In this document: positions 1 to 6,371 of the stretch, piece after piece
How the letters are laid out: the number at the start of each line of letters is the position of its first letter
Position numbering within the stretch: position 1 is the first letter of the stretch
NCBI GenBank assembly: GCA_001872165.1
Contig: MNXK01000007.1
Location: 1 to 9,015 of the forward strand
Origin: Anaerolineae bacterium CG2_30_58_95
Lineage (GTDB): Bacteria > Chloroflexota > Anaerolineae > Anaerolineales > Villigracilaceae
Reading direction: 5' to 3'
Length of the DNA: 9,015 bases
Made by a program: the position numbers and the translations under genes
The notes under the pieces: generated by a model
Told to the model about the DNA's origin: nothing
The model's input: the letters and a program-made list of their open reading frames with translations, nothing else
The model's database searches: none

Positions 1-2
1 CC

Positions 3-695
3 CTGGCGGGAACGCTGGCGGTCGGCAATGCGGAAGTCATCGCTGCTACCGCGCTGCTGCAACTGGCCTTTCCCGGCGCGCCGGTCTTCTACGCTGCTGC
101 GCAGACCGCTTCCGATCTGCGCAGCGGCGCGTATACCGGCGGCGGCCCGGAGGATTTCCTGTTCGGCGCGGCCACCAACGTGCTCTCCGATTTTTATGAC
201 ATCCCCCTTTCGATGGGGTCGTTTGCCACAGGCGCCAAAGAACCCAACTGGCAGGCCGGCCTCGAGAACAGCCTTTCGACCTTCATGGCGAGCGTGGTCA
301 TGTCCGATATGCTGCTGGGCGTCGGTCTTCTGCATGGCAGCCGCGTCTGGTCTTACGCACAGATGATGATGGACTGCGAGATCTTCTCCATCATCCACAA
401 AGTGATGCAGGGCATCGTGGTGGACGACGAAAGCCTGGCGCTGGATACCATCGCGGCGGTCGGCCCGGGCGGGAATTTCCTGGCGCAGAAGCATACCCTC
501 AAGCACATGCGCGACGTGTTCCTGCCGCAGTTCATGGATCGCCGCCCATACAACGAGTGGGAAGAGAGGAAAGACAACGCCCGCGATTGGGCGCTGGACA
601 AAGCACGTAAAATCCTGGCGGCGCACCAGCCTGACCCGCTCGACCCGAAGTTGAGCGCGGAGATGGAAAAGATAATCGAGCAGGTAGACAGGTAG
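3..695 (+). CDS. MttB-family (trimethylamine/betaine:corrinoid) methyltransferase, C-terminal part
   Basis: The frame is open from the window edge, so the start lies upstream; 230 residues are visible. The C-terminal half of the MttB barrel is recognisable: a Gly-rich TGGGPEDFLFGAA stretch (about residues 46-58), then AKEPNWQAGLE (78-88) and GVGLLHG (106-112). It ends in a charged helical tail. The family transfers a methyl group from a methylated amine to the cobalt of a cytoplasmic corrinoid protein. Only some members (methanogen trimethylamine MttB) use pyrrolysine encoded by an in-frame UAG; others, such as the glycine betaine enzyme MtgB, do not. No internal UAG occurs in the visible part. 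The two aspartates of the matching segment in the next gene (D316 and D321 there) are G77 and N82 here, which suggests a different substrate. The last residues (QVDR) and the TAG stop are encoded by the octamer repeat that starts at 684, so the 3' end may have been altered by the repeat. Family assignment is firm; the substrate is unknown. Confidence 0.88.
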   Translation: MAGTLAVGNAEVIAATALLQLAFPGAPVFYAAAQTASDLRSGAYTGGGPEDFLFGAATNVLSDFYDIPLSMGSFATGAKEPNWQAGLENSLSTFMASVVMSDMLLGVGLLHGSRVWSYAQMMMDCEIFSIIHKVMQGIVVDDESLALDTIAAVGPGGNFLAQKHTLKHMRDVFLPQFMDRRPYNEWEERKDNARDWALDKARKILAAHQPDPLDPKLSAEMEKIIEQVDR

Positions 696-768
696 ACAAG
701 TAGGCAAGTAGACAAATAAAGTAGACAAGTAGACAAGTAGACAAGTAGACAGGCAGACAGGTAGGCGA
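684..768. repeat. 8-bp tandem repeat array A (GTAGACAA type, 10 units)
   Basis: Ten octamer units, mostly GTAGACAA, with variants GTAGACAG, GTAGGCAA, GCAGACAG and GTAGGCGA. They run in perfect 8-bp register except for one 5-nt interruption (ATAAA, 716-720). The array starts inside the last codons of the upstream mttB-like gene and supplies its TAG stop (693-695). A further stop, TAA, lies in the same frame at 717-719. A 12-nt spacer separates it from array B. No unique spacers are present, so it is not a CRISPR. Its function is unknown. Confidence 0.93.
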
Positions 769-780
769 CCTGGTAGTCTC

Positions 781-924
781 TGTGTACCTGTGTACCTCCG
801 TACCCGTGTCCCTGCGTACCTGTGTACCTCCGTACCTGTGTCCCTGTGTCCCTGTGTCCCTGTGTACTTGTGTACCTGCGTACTTGTGTACCTGTGTACC
901 TGTGTACTTGTATACTTCGGTACT
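781..924. repeat. 8-bp tandem repeat array B (TGTGTACC type, 18 units)
   Basis: Eighteen octamers in unbroken register, with consensus TGTGTACC and variants TGTGTCCC, TGTGTACT, TCCGTACC, TGCGTACC, TGTATACT and TCGGTACT. Read in another phase the unit is TTGTGTAC or CTGTGTAC. The reverse complement of array A is TTGTCTAC or CTGTCTAC, so the two arrays match at 7 of 8 positions in opposite orientation. Because 8 is not a multiple of 3, the array reads through all three frames without stops, as a Val/Tyr/Leu/Cys/Thr/Pro pattern. It ends only 6 nt before the ATG of the next gene and occupies its whole leader. No Shine-Dalgarno sequence is visible there. Confidence 0.93.
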
Positions 925-930
925 TACACC

Positions 931-2385
931 ATGCAACCCAAACTCGAATTACTTACCCCCGAACTGATCGCCCGCATCCTGGACGAGGCTTTTCAATTGA
1001 TGCTGAAGCCGGGTATCAAGGTGCAATCAGTTGAGGCGCGGCAGTTGCTGGCCGCGGCCGGCGCGCAGGTGGATGGGGAGGTGGTCAAAATCCCGGAGAA
1101 GGCCGTGCGCAAGGCGCTGGAAAGCGCCCCCTCGACCTTCTACCTGTATGACCGCCGCGGCAAGGCGGCCGTGACTTATGGCGGCGACGCGGTCCAGTTC
1201 GACCCCGGCTCGTCGGGCGTCCATATCCTCGATCCAGAGACGCTGGAGCACAAACCCTCGTACACGCCGGATCTGGTGCGCGTCGTCAAGGTGGCCGAGA
1301 TGCTGCCGCAGTACGATGCCCAATCCACCGCGATCGTCTGTAACGAGGTTCCCAAGGCTATCGGCGACCTGTATAGGCTATATATCGTTTTGCTCTATTC
1401 GGATAAACCGATCGTCACCGGCTCGTTCTCGCTCAAAACCTTGCCAGCCATGTTCGACATGCTGGCGATTTTCGATGGCGACAAGAAAGGGTTGGCCGAG
1501 AAGCCACAGGCGGTCTTCGACGCTTGCCCCTCGCCACCGCTGATCTGGAGCGAGTTCGGCGCGGGCAACCTGATCGAGCTGGCGCGTGCCCGCGTCCCAG
1601 CGGAGATCGTCTCCATGCCGCTGGCGGGCGCGGCTGCGCCGGTCACGCTGCTCGGATCGGTCATCCAGCACGCGGCCGAATGCCTGAGCGGGATTGCCAT
1701 CCATCAAATGGCAAATCCCGGCGCGCCCATCGTGTGGGGCGGCGCGCCGGCCATCTTCGACATGCGCAAGGGCACCACCCCAATGGGTGCAATCGAGACG
1801 GCCATGATTGACGCGGCTTACGCCCAGGTCGGCAAGAGCTTGGGCCTGCCCACACACACCTACCTGGGCGCCAGCGACGCCAAGATCGTGGACGCCCAGG
1901 CCGGACTGGAGAGCGGCGTCAGTGCATTGATCGGCGCGCTGGCCGGGATCAACATGATCTCCGGCGCGGGGATGCTGGACTTTTTGGCCTGTATCAGCGC
2001 GGAGAAGCTGGTGGTGGATGCCGAGGCGATTGGCATGGCCCATCGTCTGCTGGACGGGATGCAGGTCCGGACGGAAACGCTGGCGACGGCGCTCTTCGAG
2101 GGGATCAACTTCAAAGGCGATTTTCTCAAACAGAAGGTCACGCGCGAACTGTTCCCCAAAGAACAGTATCTGCCCTCGGCCGTCATTGACCGCGACACGA
2201 TGCGCGGCTGGCAGGCGGCTGGTAGTTTAGACACATTCGCACGTGCCAAGGCGCGCACGGCGCAATTGGTGAGCGAGTACAGACGTCCGCACAGGGCAAT
2301 TGAGCAGGAAAGAGAGCTGCGGGCGATGGTCGAGAGCCTTGCCCGCCAGGCTGGCATGGCGCGCCTGCCGGAACTGGGTGAGTGA
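931..2385 (+). CDS. MttB-family methyltransferase, non-pyrrolysine type, complete
   Basis: 484 residues, about full length for the MttB (COG5598-type) methyltransferases. The N-terminal helical part (LTPELIARILDEAF) leads into a TIM-barrel-like body. The conserved C-terminal core is GASDAKIVDAQAGLE (313-327) followed by GALAGINMISGAGMLD (335-350). There is no in-frame TAG, so it belongs with the pyrrolysine-free homologues, of which MtgB (glycine betaine), MtpB (proline betaine) and MtcB (carnitine) are characterised. The expected reaction is methyl transfer from an N-methylated substrate to a Co(I) corrinoid protein in the cytoplasm; the substrate cannot be read from sequence. The ATG at 931 was chosen because family similarity begins with MQPKLELLTPE. 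The frame stays open upstream to a GTG at 790, but those 47 codons are pure octamer repeat. No Shine-Dalgarno is visible before 931, which is odd next to the good sites further down. The gene stops 17 bases before the -35 box of the transporter promoter. Confidence 0.9.
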   Translation: MQPKLELLTPELIARILDEAFQLMLKPGIKVQSVEARQLLAAAGAQVDGEVVKIPEKAVRKALESAPSTFYLYDRRGKAAVTYGGDAVQFDPGSSGVHILDPETLEHKPSYTPDLVRVVKVAEMLPQYDAQSTAIVCNEVPKAIGDLYRLYIVLLYSDKPIVTGSFSLKTLPAMFDMLAIFDGDKKGLAEKPQAVFDACPSPPLIWSEFGAGNLIELARARVPAEIVSMPLAGAAAPVTLLGSVIQHAAECLSGIAIHQMANPGAPIVWGGAPAIFDMRKGTTPMGAIETAMIDAAYAQVGKSLGLPTHTYLGASDAKIVDAQAGLESGVSALIGALAGINMISGAGMLDFLACISAEKLVVDAEAIGMAHRLLDGMQVRTETLATALFEGINFKGDFLKQKVTRELFPKEQYLPSAVIDRDTMRGWQAAGSLDTFARAKARTAQLVSEYRRPHRAIEQERELRAMVESLARQAGMARLPELGE

Positions 2386-2401
2386 TGGAAGGCTGGTGGA
2401 C

Positions 2402-2430
2402 TTTACTTCAATCCAGAAAAAACATATAAT
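2402..2430 (+). promoter_or_regulatory. Sigma-70-type promoter of the ABC transporter operon
   Basis: The -35 box TTTACT (2402-2407; 4 of 6 matches to TTGACA) and a perfect -10 box TATAAT (2425-2430) are separated by exactly 17 bp in a local A/T-rich stretch. Transcription would start near 2437, giving a leader of about 115 nt before the binding-protein ATG at 2552. The site lies just after the second mttB-like gene, so the transporter operon can be transcribed on its own. Confidence 0.72.
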
Positions 2431-2441
2431 AAACTACATGG

Positions 2442-2461
2442 GAGCACACAGGATTGTGCTC
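2442..2461 (+). promoter_or_regulatory. 7-bp hairpin or dyad at the start of the transporter leader
   Basis: GAGCACA (2442-2448) and TGTGCTC (2455-2461) form a perfect inverted repeat around a 6-nt centre. It begins about 5 bases after the predicted transcription start. It could be a 5'-end RNA hairpin that protects the mRNA, or an operator for a dimeric repressor overlapping the initial transcribed region. An AAAGGAGG sequence follows at 2464-2471, but no start codon sits at a usable distance from it. The remaining leader (2472-2535) holds only a weak 5-bp dyad (2499-2503 with 2513-2517). Confidence 0.45.
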
Positions 2462-2535
2462 GGAAAGGAGGCGTACACAGAAAACGCGATCTGGGTTGAG
2501 GCCTGCATAAAGGGCCTATTTTATCCACATAAAAA

Positions 2536-2545
2536 GAGAGAGGAG
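2536..2545 (+). promoter_or_regulatory. Ribosome binding site fixing the binding-protein start
   Basis: A purine run ending in AGGAG (2541-2545) lies 6 nt before the ATG at 2552. It is followed at once by a lipoprotein signal peptide, which decides the start. The same frame is open back to 2300, inside the upstream gene, and that extension has no plausible start or signal sequence. Confidence 0.8.
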
Positions 2546-2551
2546 AATGCG

Positions 2552-4249
2552 ATGTTTTCGAAAAAAGCTGTTACGTTGATGATCGTCCTGGCAACGAGCC
2601 TGAGTCTGCTTCTGAGCGCCTGCGGGCCGAAAACGCCAGTTTCACTCCCGCCGCCTGCGGCGGGAACCACCGCGCCGGTGGCCACCGAAGCACCGGCACA
2701 ACCAAAGAAAGTCGTGACATTAATCTTCACGCAGGAACCGGACACCCTCAACCTGCACTACACCAATATGTGGTTCTCGGCGATCCTCCAGCAACTCTGG
2801 AACCGCTGGGCCTGGGAATATGACGAGAATAACAATCCATTCCCGGTGCTGGTTACTGAAATGCCCAGCGTGGAGAACGGCGGCCTTTCGGCGGATGGCA
2901 CTATCCTGACTTTGAGCCTGCGTGACGACATCGTCTGGTCGGATGGCGAACCCATCACGGCGGATGACTTCGTCTTCACCTGGGAAATGGCAAACGCGCC
3001 GACCAATACCGTCGCCAGCGCCTATCCCTACAGCGAAGCCGTCAGCGTCGAAGCCCCGGACCCGCAGACTGTTGTTGTGACTTTCGCCGAACCCTTTGCG
3101 CCCTGGCTTTACTTCTTCCATGGCATCCTGCCCAAGCACGTCTTGCAGCCCATCTTTGACGCCGAAGGAACGCTGGATAACGCCGATTGGAACACCAACC
3201 CCACCGTCGGCGCCGGCCCATTTGACTTCGCCGAATGGGAATCGGGCTCCTACCTGCGCTTCGTCCGCAACGATAACTACTGGGGCGACAAGCCCAAAGT
3301 GGACGAGATTTTCATCCGTATCGTGCCGGATGACGCCTCCCAGATTGCTGCCCTGACCGCCGGCGACGGCGACGTCGGCATCTTCATTGCCTACCCCGAC
3401 ATTCCCACCCTCGAAGGCGCCGGCATCAACGTGGTCAAAGTCTTCTCCGGCTACAACGAAGGCTGGTACTTCAACATGGGGCAGAACGGTCATCCCGCTC
3501 TTCAGGATGTACTTGTCCGCCAGGCGCTGGCCTACGGCACCGACCGCTTCATCATCAACCAGGACTTGCTGCTCGGCAAGACCGTCCCGGCCGCCACCTT
3601 CTGGGATGACTCCCCCTGGGCCGACCCGACTCTTATGGCCTATCCCTACGACCAGCAGATGGCCAACAACCTGCTCGACCAGGCCGGCTGGGTCGACTCG
3701 AACAGCGACGGCACGCGTGACAAGGACGGCGTGGAACTTATTTTGCGCTACGGCACGACCACGCGCGAAATCAGGAAGGATACCCAGGCCGTCATCCAGC
3801 AGCAACTGGCCGAGATTGGCGTTGGCATCGAACTCTACAACTACGAGTCCGACCTGTTCTTCGATACCTTCGGGAACGGCGGCCCGGTAGCCACCGGAAA
3901 ATATGACATCGCGGAGTGGTCCGACCTGCCCGGCGGCTTCCCCGACCCGGATACAGCCTACTGGCGCTGCGCCGAAATCCCCAGCGACGACTCTCCACAG
4001 GGCGTGAACTGGGAATTCATCTGCGATCAGGAACTGGAAGACCTGTTCGCCCTCCAGTCCACCCAGGTGGACACCGCTGCCCGCATAGAAACCTTCCACC
4101 AGATCAGCCGGATCATCTTCGAGAAAGTTTACTGGCTCGGCATCTGGCAGGACCCGGATATCTGGGCGGTCGGCTCCCGCCTGGCAAACGTCAAGCTTTC
4201 GGGTGTCACACCGTTCTTCAACGCTGCCGAATGGGACATCAATCCCTAG
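2552..4249 (+). CDS. ABC transporter solute-binding lipoprotein, DppA/OppA (SBP_bac_5) family
   Basis: 565 residues. The N-terminus is a lipoprotein signal peptide: KK at 4-5, a hydrophobic core, and lipobox LSAC with the lipidated Cys at 24. A Pro/Ala/Thr-rich tether follows (about 25-50). The rest is a family 5 extracytoplasmic binding domain, typical in its opening (FTQEPDTLNLHYT), in the LRDDIVWSDGEPITADDF segment and in its length. It would capture the solute outside the membrane and deliver it to the two permeases encoded next. Known ligands of the family are di- and oligopeptides, nickel chelates, some sugars and opines; the ligand here is unknown. Residues 382-393 (DSNSDGTRDKDG) resemble an EF-hand-type calcium loop. 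This is the first gene of the operon, preceded by its own promoter and followed by a strong hairpin, which suggests it is made in excess over the membrane components. Confidence 0.92.
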   Translation: MFSKKAVTLMIVLATSLSLLLSACGPKTPVSLPPPAAGTTAPVATEAPAQPKKVVTLIFTQEPDTLNLHYTNMWFSAILQQLWNRWAWEYDENNNPFPVLVTEMPSVENGGLSADGTILTLSLRDDIVWSDGEPITADDFVFTWEMANAPTNTVASAYPYSEAVSVEAPDPQTVVVTFAEPFAPWLYFFHGILPKHVLQPIFDAEGTLDNADWNTNPTVGAGPFDFAEWESGSYLRFVRNDNYWGDKPKVDEIFIRIVPDDASQIAALTAGDGDVGIFIAYPDIPTLEGAGINVVKVFSGYNEGWYFNMGQNGHPALQDVLVRQALAYGTDRFIINQDLLLGKTVPAATFWDDSPWADPTLMAYPYDQQMANNLLDQAGWVDSNSDGTRDKDGVELILRYGTTTREIRKDTQAVIQQQLAEIGVGIELYNYESDLFFDTFGNGGPVATGKYDIAEWSDLPGGFPDPDTAYWRCAEIPSDDSPQGVNWEFICDQELEDLFALQSTQVDTAARIETFHQISRIIFEKVYWLGIWQDPDIWAVGSRLANVKLSGVTPFFNAAEWDINP

Positions 4250-4284
4250 TCCCCTCTTCGCAAAAAATTGATCTCTGAAGGTGC

Positions 4285-4320
4285 GTGGGTTTCTGGCGGT
4301 TACAGCCGCCAGAAACCCAC
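4285..4320 (+). repeat. Perfect 15-bp-stem intercistronic hairpin (REP-like)
   Basis: GTGGGTTTCTGGCGG (4285-4299) pairs perfectly with 4306-4320 around the 6-nt loop TTACAG. It lies in the 95-bp gap between the binding-protein stop and the first permease ATG. No T-run follows (next bases CTCGTCG), so it is not a classical intrinsic terminator. A stable hairpin here fits a role in shielding the binding-protein mRNA from 3' exonucleases or in partial attenuation, as known for malE-malF-type junctions. The near-exact symmetry also fits a dispersed palindromic element. Its function is inferred; the structure is seen directly. Confidence 0.85.
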
Positions 4321-4344
4321 CTCGTCGTTCTGAAGGCAGACCGC

Positions 4345-5376
4345 ATGACACGTTACATCGTAAGACGCCTCCTGCAAGCCATCCCGCTGATGTTTTTTAT
4401 CAGCCTGGTCCTGTTTGTTATGATGCGGAACATGGGCGACCCGCTTGCCACCATGGGCGGGCGCACCATGACCCGCTCCGAAGACCGGGCGCGCCTGACC
4501 AGGCAACTGGGCCTGGATAAACCCATCATCGTACAATACGTGTACTGGCTGATTGGCAATGACTGGACAAAAATAGATATGGACGGCAACGGCGTGGCCG
4601 AAACGCCCGGCACGCGCAAAGGCATCCTGCGCGGCGACTTTGGCCTATCGCTGGTCAATCGCAAATCAGCCATGCAAGTCATCATGGAGCGCCTGCCCAA
4701 TACGCTCATCTTGATGCTGACCGCAGAAGTGGTCATTATCACCGGGTCTTTATTGATCGGCATTTACGCCGCCCTGCGGCAATATTCCTTCACAGACAAC
4801 CTCGTAACGACTCTCTCGTTCATCGGGTATTCCATGCCCATCTTTTTTGTCGCCCTGGGGTTGATGTACATTTTCTCGGTCAACTTCAAGGCCTGGGGGC
4901 TGCCCTACCTGCCTACCGTCGGCATGTTCGACCCCCAGATCGGAAAGACGTTCTGGCAGACTGTCTGGCACATGATTCTGCCGGTCATCACCATCGCGCT
5001 GACCAGTTTTGCCGCCAACAGCCGCTACGTGCGCAGCACCATGCTGGAGGCCCTGAGCCAGGATTACATCCGCACCGCCAGGTCCAAAGGCCTGCCGCGC
5101 CGCTCGATTGTCTTCGTCCACGCTCTCAAGAACGCCTCCCTGCCCATCATCACCGTCGTCGGCCTGGACCTGCCTTTCCTGTTGGGCGGCGCGATCGTCA
5201 CCGAACGCATCTTTGCCTGGCCAGGAATGGGCCGTTTGTTCCTCGACCACGTCTCACGCGGCGACACGCCAGTGGTCATGGGCATTCTGATGCTGATTGC
5301 CATATCCGTGATTGCCTTCCAGATCATCACAGACATCGTATACGCCTGGCTCGACCCGCGCATCCGCTACAACTAG
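4345..5376 (+). CDS. ABC transporter permease, DppB/OppB family
   Basis: 343 residues. The first membrane helix (about 11-30) is followed by the family's MRNMGDPLA stretch, then an external loop leading to LRGDFGLS (95-102). A multi-helix BPD_transp_1 domain fills the second half. The cytoplasmic coupling (EAA) motif EALSQDYIRTARSKG is at 235-249, and the protein ends with the family-typical LDPRIRY. It forms the translocation pore with the next permease and couples to the ATPases through the EAA loop. The ATG at 4345 was chosen because MTRYIVRRLLQAIPL is the usual N-terminus and a GAAGG lies 8 nt upstream. The frame is open to a GTG at 4285, but that region is the hairpin. The external loop carries DMDGNG (78-83), a calcium-loop-like sequence. 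The stop codon is part of the next gene's Shine-Dalgarno. Confidence 0.93.
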   Translation: MTRYIVRRLLQAIPLMFFISLVLFVMMRNMGDPLATMGGRTMTRSEDRARLTRQLGLDKPIIVQYVYWLIGNDWTKIDMDGNGVAETPGTRKGILRGDFGLSLVNRKSAMQVIMERLPNTLILMLTAEVVIITGSLLIGIYAALRQYSFTDNLVTTLSFIGYSMPIFFVALGLMYIFSVNFKAWGLPYLPTVGMFDPQIGKTFWQTVWHMILPVITIALTSFAANSRYVRSTMLEALSQDYIRTARSKGLPRRSIVFVHALKNASLPIITVVGLDLPFLLGGAIVTERIFAWPGMGRLFLDHVSRGDTPVVMGILMLIAISVIAFQIITDIVYAWLDPRIRYN

Positions 5377-5387
5377 GAGACCACAGC

Positions 5388-6368
5388 ATGGCTAAACGCG
5401 GCATCCCGGACCCTCAACCGGCCCTGAGCAAAATCGAAGGGCCTGTCTCCGCCCTGGACGAACTGGAGACCCCCATCCTGACCCTCAGCCAACTGGCCTG
5501 GCGGCGCTTCCGGCGGCACAAGATGGCCGTCGCGGGCGTAATTATCCTGATTCTGCTGGTTGCCTACTGCATCGGCGGCGCATTCATTTTCTCTGAATCC
5601 TATGCCAACCACACCGACACCAGTTTACGCCTCCAGCCGCCTGCCGCCGAACATCCCTTCGGCACCGACACCACCGGGCGCGACATCCTCGCCCGCACCA
5701 TCTACGGCGGGCAGATTTCACTCCTGATTGGCCTGACCGCCATGATCCTGGAAATCACCGTCGGCGTGCTCATCGGCGCCGTCACCGGTTTCTTCGGCGG
5801 CTGGCTGGACAACATCCTGATGCGCTTCACCGAAGCCGTCCTGATCGTCCCGCAGATATTTCTCCTGCTGGTGATGGCGAAATTCTTTGGCGGCAATGTT
5901 CCCAACATCGTTTTTTTGGGGCGCGAGTTTAGTGGGAGTGTTATTGTGATTGTGTTCATCATCGGGCTGACTGCCTGGCCGTATACCGCCCGTATCGTAC
6001 GCGCCCAGTTCCTATCCATCAAGGAAAACGAATTCATCCTGGCCGCCCGCGCCACCGGGACAAGCACCTGGGGCATCATCTTCCGCCACATCCTGCCCAA
6101 CAGCATCGCCCCCATCGTCGTGGCTGCCACCCTGGGCGTCGCCAATGCCATCACCCTGGAAGCCTATATCAGTTTCCTCGGCCTGGGCGTCCGCCCGCCG
6201 ACGGCCACCTGGGGCAACATGCTCGAGGGCGCCTACAACTACATTGACCAGGGCGTCTACTGGCTGTGGCTCTTCCCCGGCCTCCTAATCTTGTTCATCG
6301 TCTTGAGCATCAACTTCGTCGGCGACGGTCTGCGCGACGCCCTGGATCCCCGCAGCCGGGCGGTATAA
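5388..6368 (+). CDS. ABC transporter permease, DppC/OppC family
   Basis: 326 residues. A cytoplasmic N-terminal tail (1-40) precedes an OppC_N segment with RRFRRHKMAVAG and the first membrane helix. The family hallmark HPFGTDTTGRDILAR follows, then five more predicted helices. The EAA coupling motif KENEFILAARATG is at 212-224. It partners the preceding permease. AGGAG (5375-5379), overlapping the upstream stop, is 8 nt before the ATG. Two oddities are visible. Residues 12-19 (ALSKIEGP) are encoded by a short palindromic repeat. Residues about 175-189 sit in a G/T-rich patch of unusual codon use, at a loop where many OppC proteins are shorter. Family is certain; the transported substrate is not known. 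Confidence 0.93.
   Translation: MAKRGIPDPQPALSKIEGPVSALDELETPILTLSQLAWRRFRRHKMAVAGVIILILLVAYCIGGAFIFSESYANHTDTSLRLQPPAAEHPFGTDTTGRDILARTIYGGQISLLIGLTAMILEITVGVLIGAVTGFFGGWLDNILMRFTEAVLIVPQIFLLLVMAKFFGGNVPNIVFLGREFSGSVIVIVFIIGLTAWPYTARIVRAQFLSIKENEFILAARATGTSTWGIIFRHILPNSIAPIVVAATLGVANAITLEAYISFLGLGVRPPTATWGNMLEGAYNYIDQGVYWLWLFPGLLILFIVLSINFVGDGLRDALDPRSRAV
5420..5443. repeat. Short palindromic repeat inside the DppC-like gene
   Basis: GGCCCT (5420-5425) and AGGGCC (5438-5443) form a perfect 6-bp dyad around GAGCAAAATCGA. It is translated in frame as ALSKIEGP in the non-conserved cytoplasmic tail. From memory, similar CCCTGAGC...CGAAGGG elements are dispersed in many Chloroflexota genomes. 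A genome-wide count would be needed to confirm that this copy belongs to such a family. Confidence 0.55.
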
Positions 6369-6371
6369 GTT

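Noticed and set aside
693..719. TAG at 693 as a pyrrolysine codon in the first mttB-like gene
   Set aside because: It lies at the extreme C-terminus inside a repeat. Read-through would add only seven residues before TAA. The catalytic pyrrolysine of true MttB is internal.
684..924. CRISPR array
   Set aside because: Units are contiguous 8-mers with no unique spacers and no cas genes nearby.
790..930. N-terminal extension of the second mttB-like gene from a GTG at 790
   Set aside because: All 47 codons are octamer repeat and similarity to the family starts at the 931 ATG. Every unit of the array contains GTG-like triplets, so a start there carries no weight.
2496..2522. Second promoter TTGAGG...TATTTT in the transporter leader
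   Set aside because: The spacer is only 15 bp and both boxes are weak. The TTTACT-TATAAT pair upstream is much better.
2300..2551. Extended start of the binding protein at 2300
   Set aside because: It would overlap the upstream gene out of frame and bury the lipoprotein signal peptide 84 residues inside the protein. The site at 2541-2545 and ATG at 2552 explain the start.
4285..4335. Intrinsic terminator after the binding-protein gene
   Set aside because: The stem is strong but no T-run follows, and downstream permease genes depend on transcription through this point because no other promoter was seen.
4285..4344. Extended start of permease B at a GTG (4285)
   Set aside because: These codons are the perfect hairpin and have no Shine-Dalgarno; the canonical N-terminus begins at 4345.
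2720..4351. Long open frame on the minus strand opposite the binding-protein gene
   Set aside because: 543 codons are open, but this is the usual antisense shadow of a GC-rich gene. The product has no recognisable domain, is Val/Gly/Asp-rich and repetitive, and the plus-strand gene is unequivocal.
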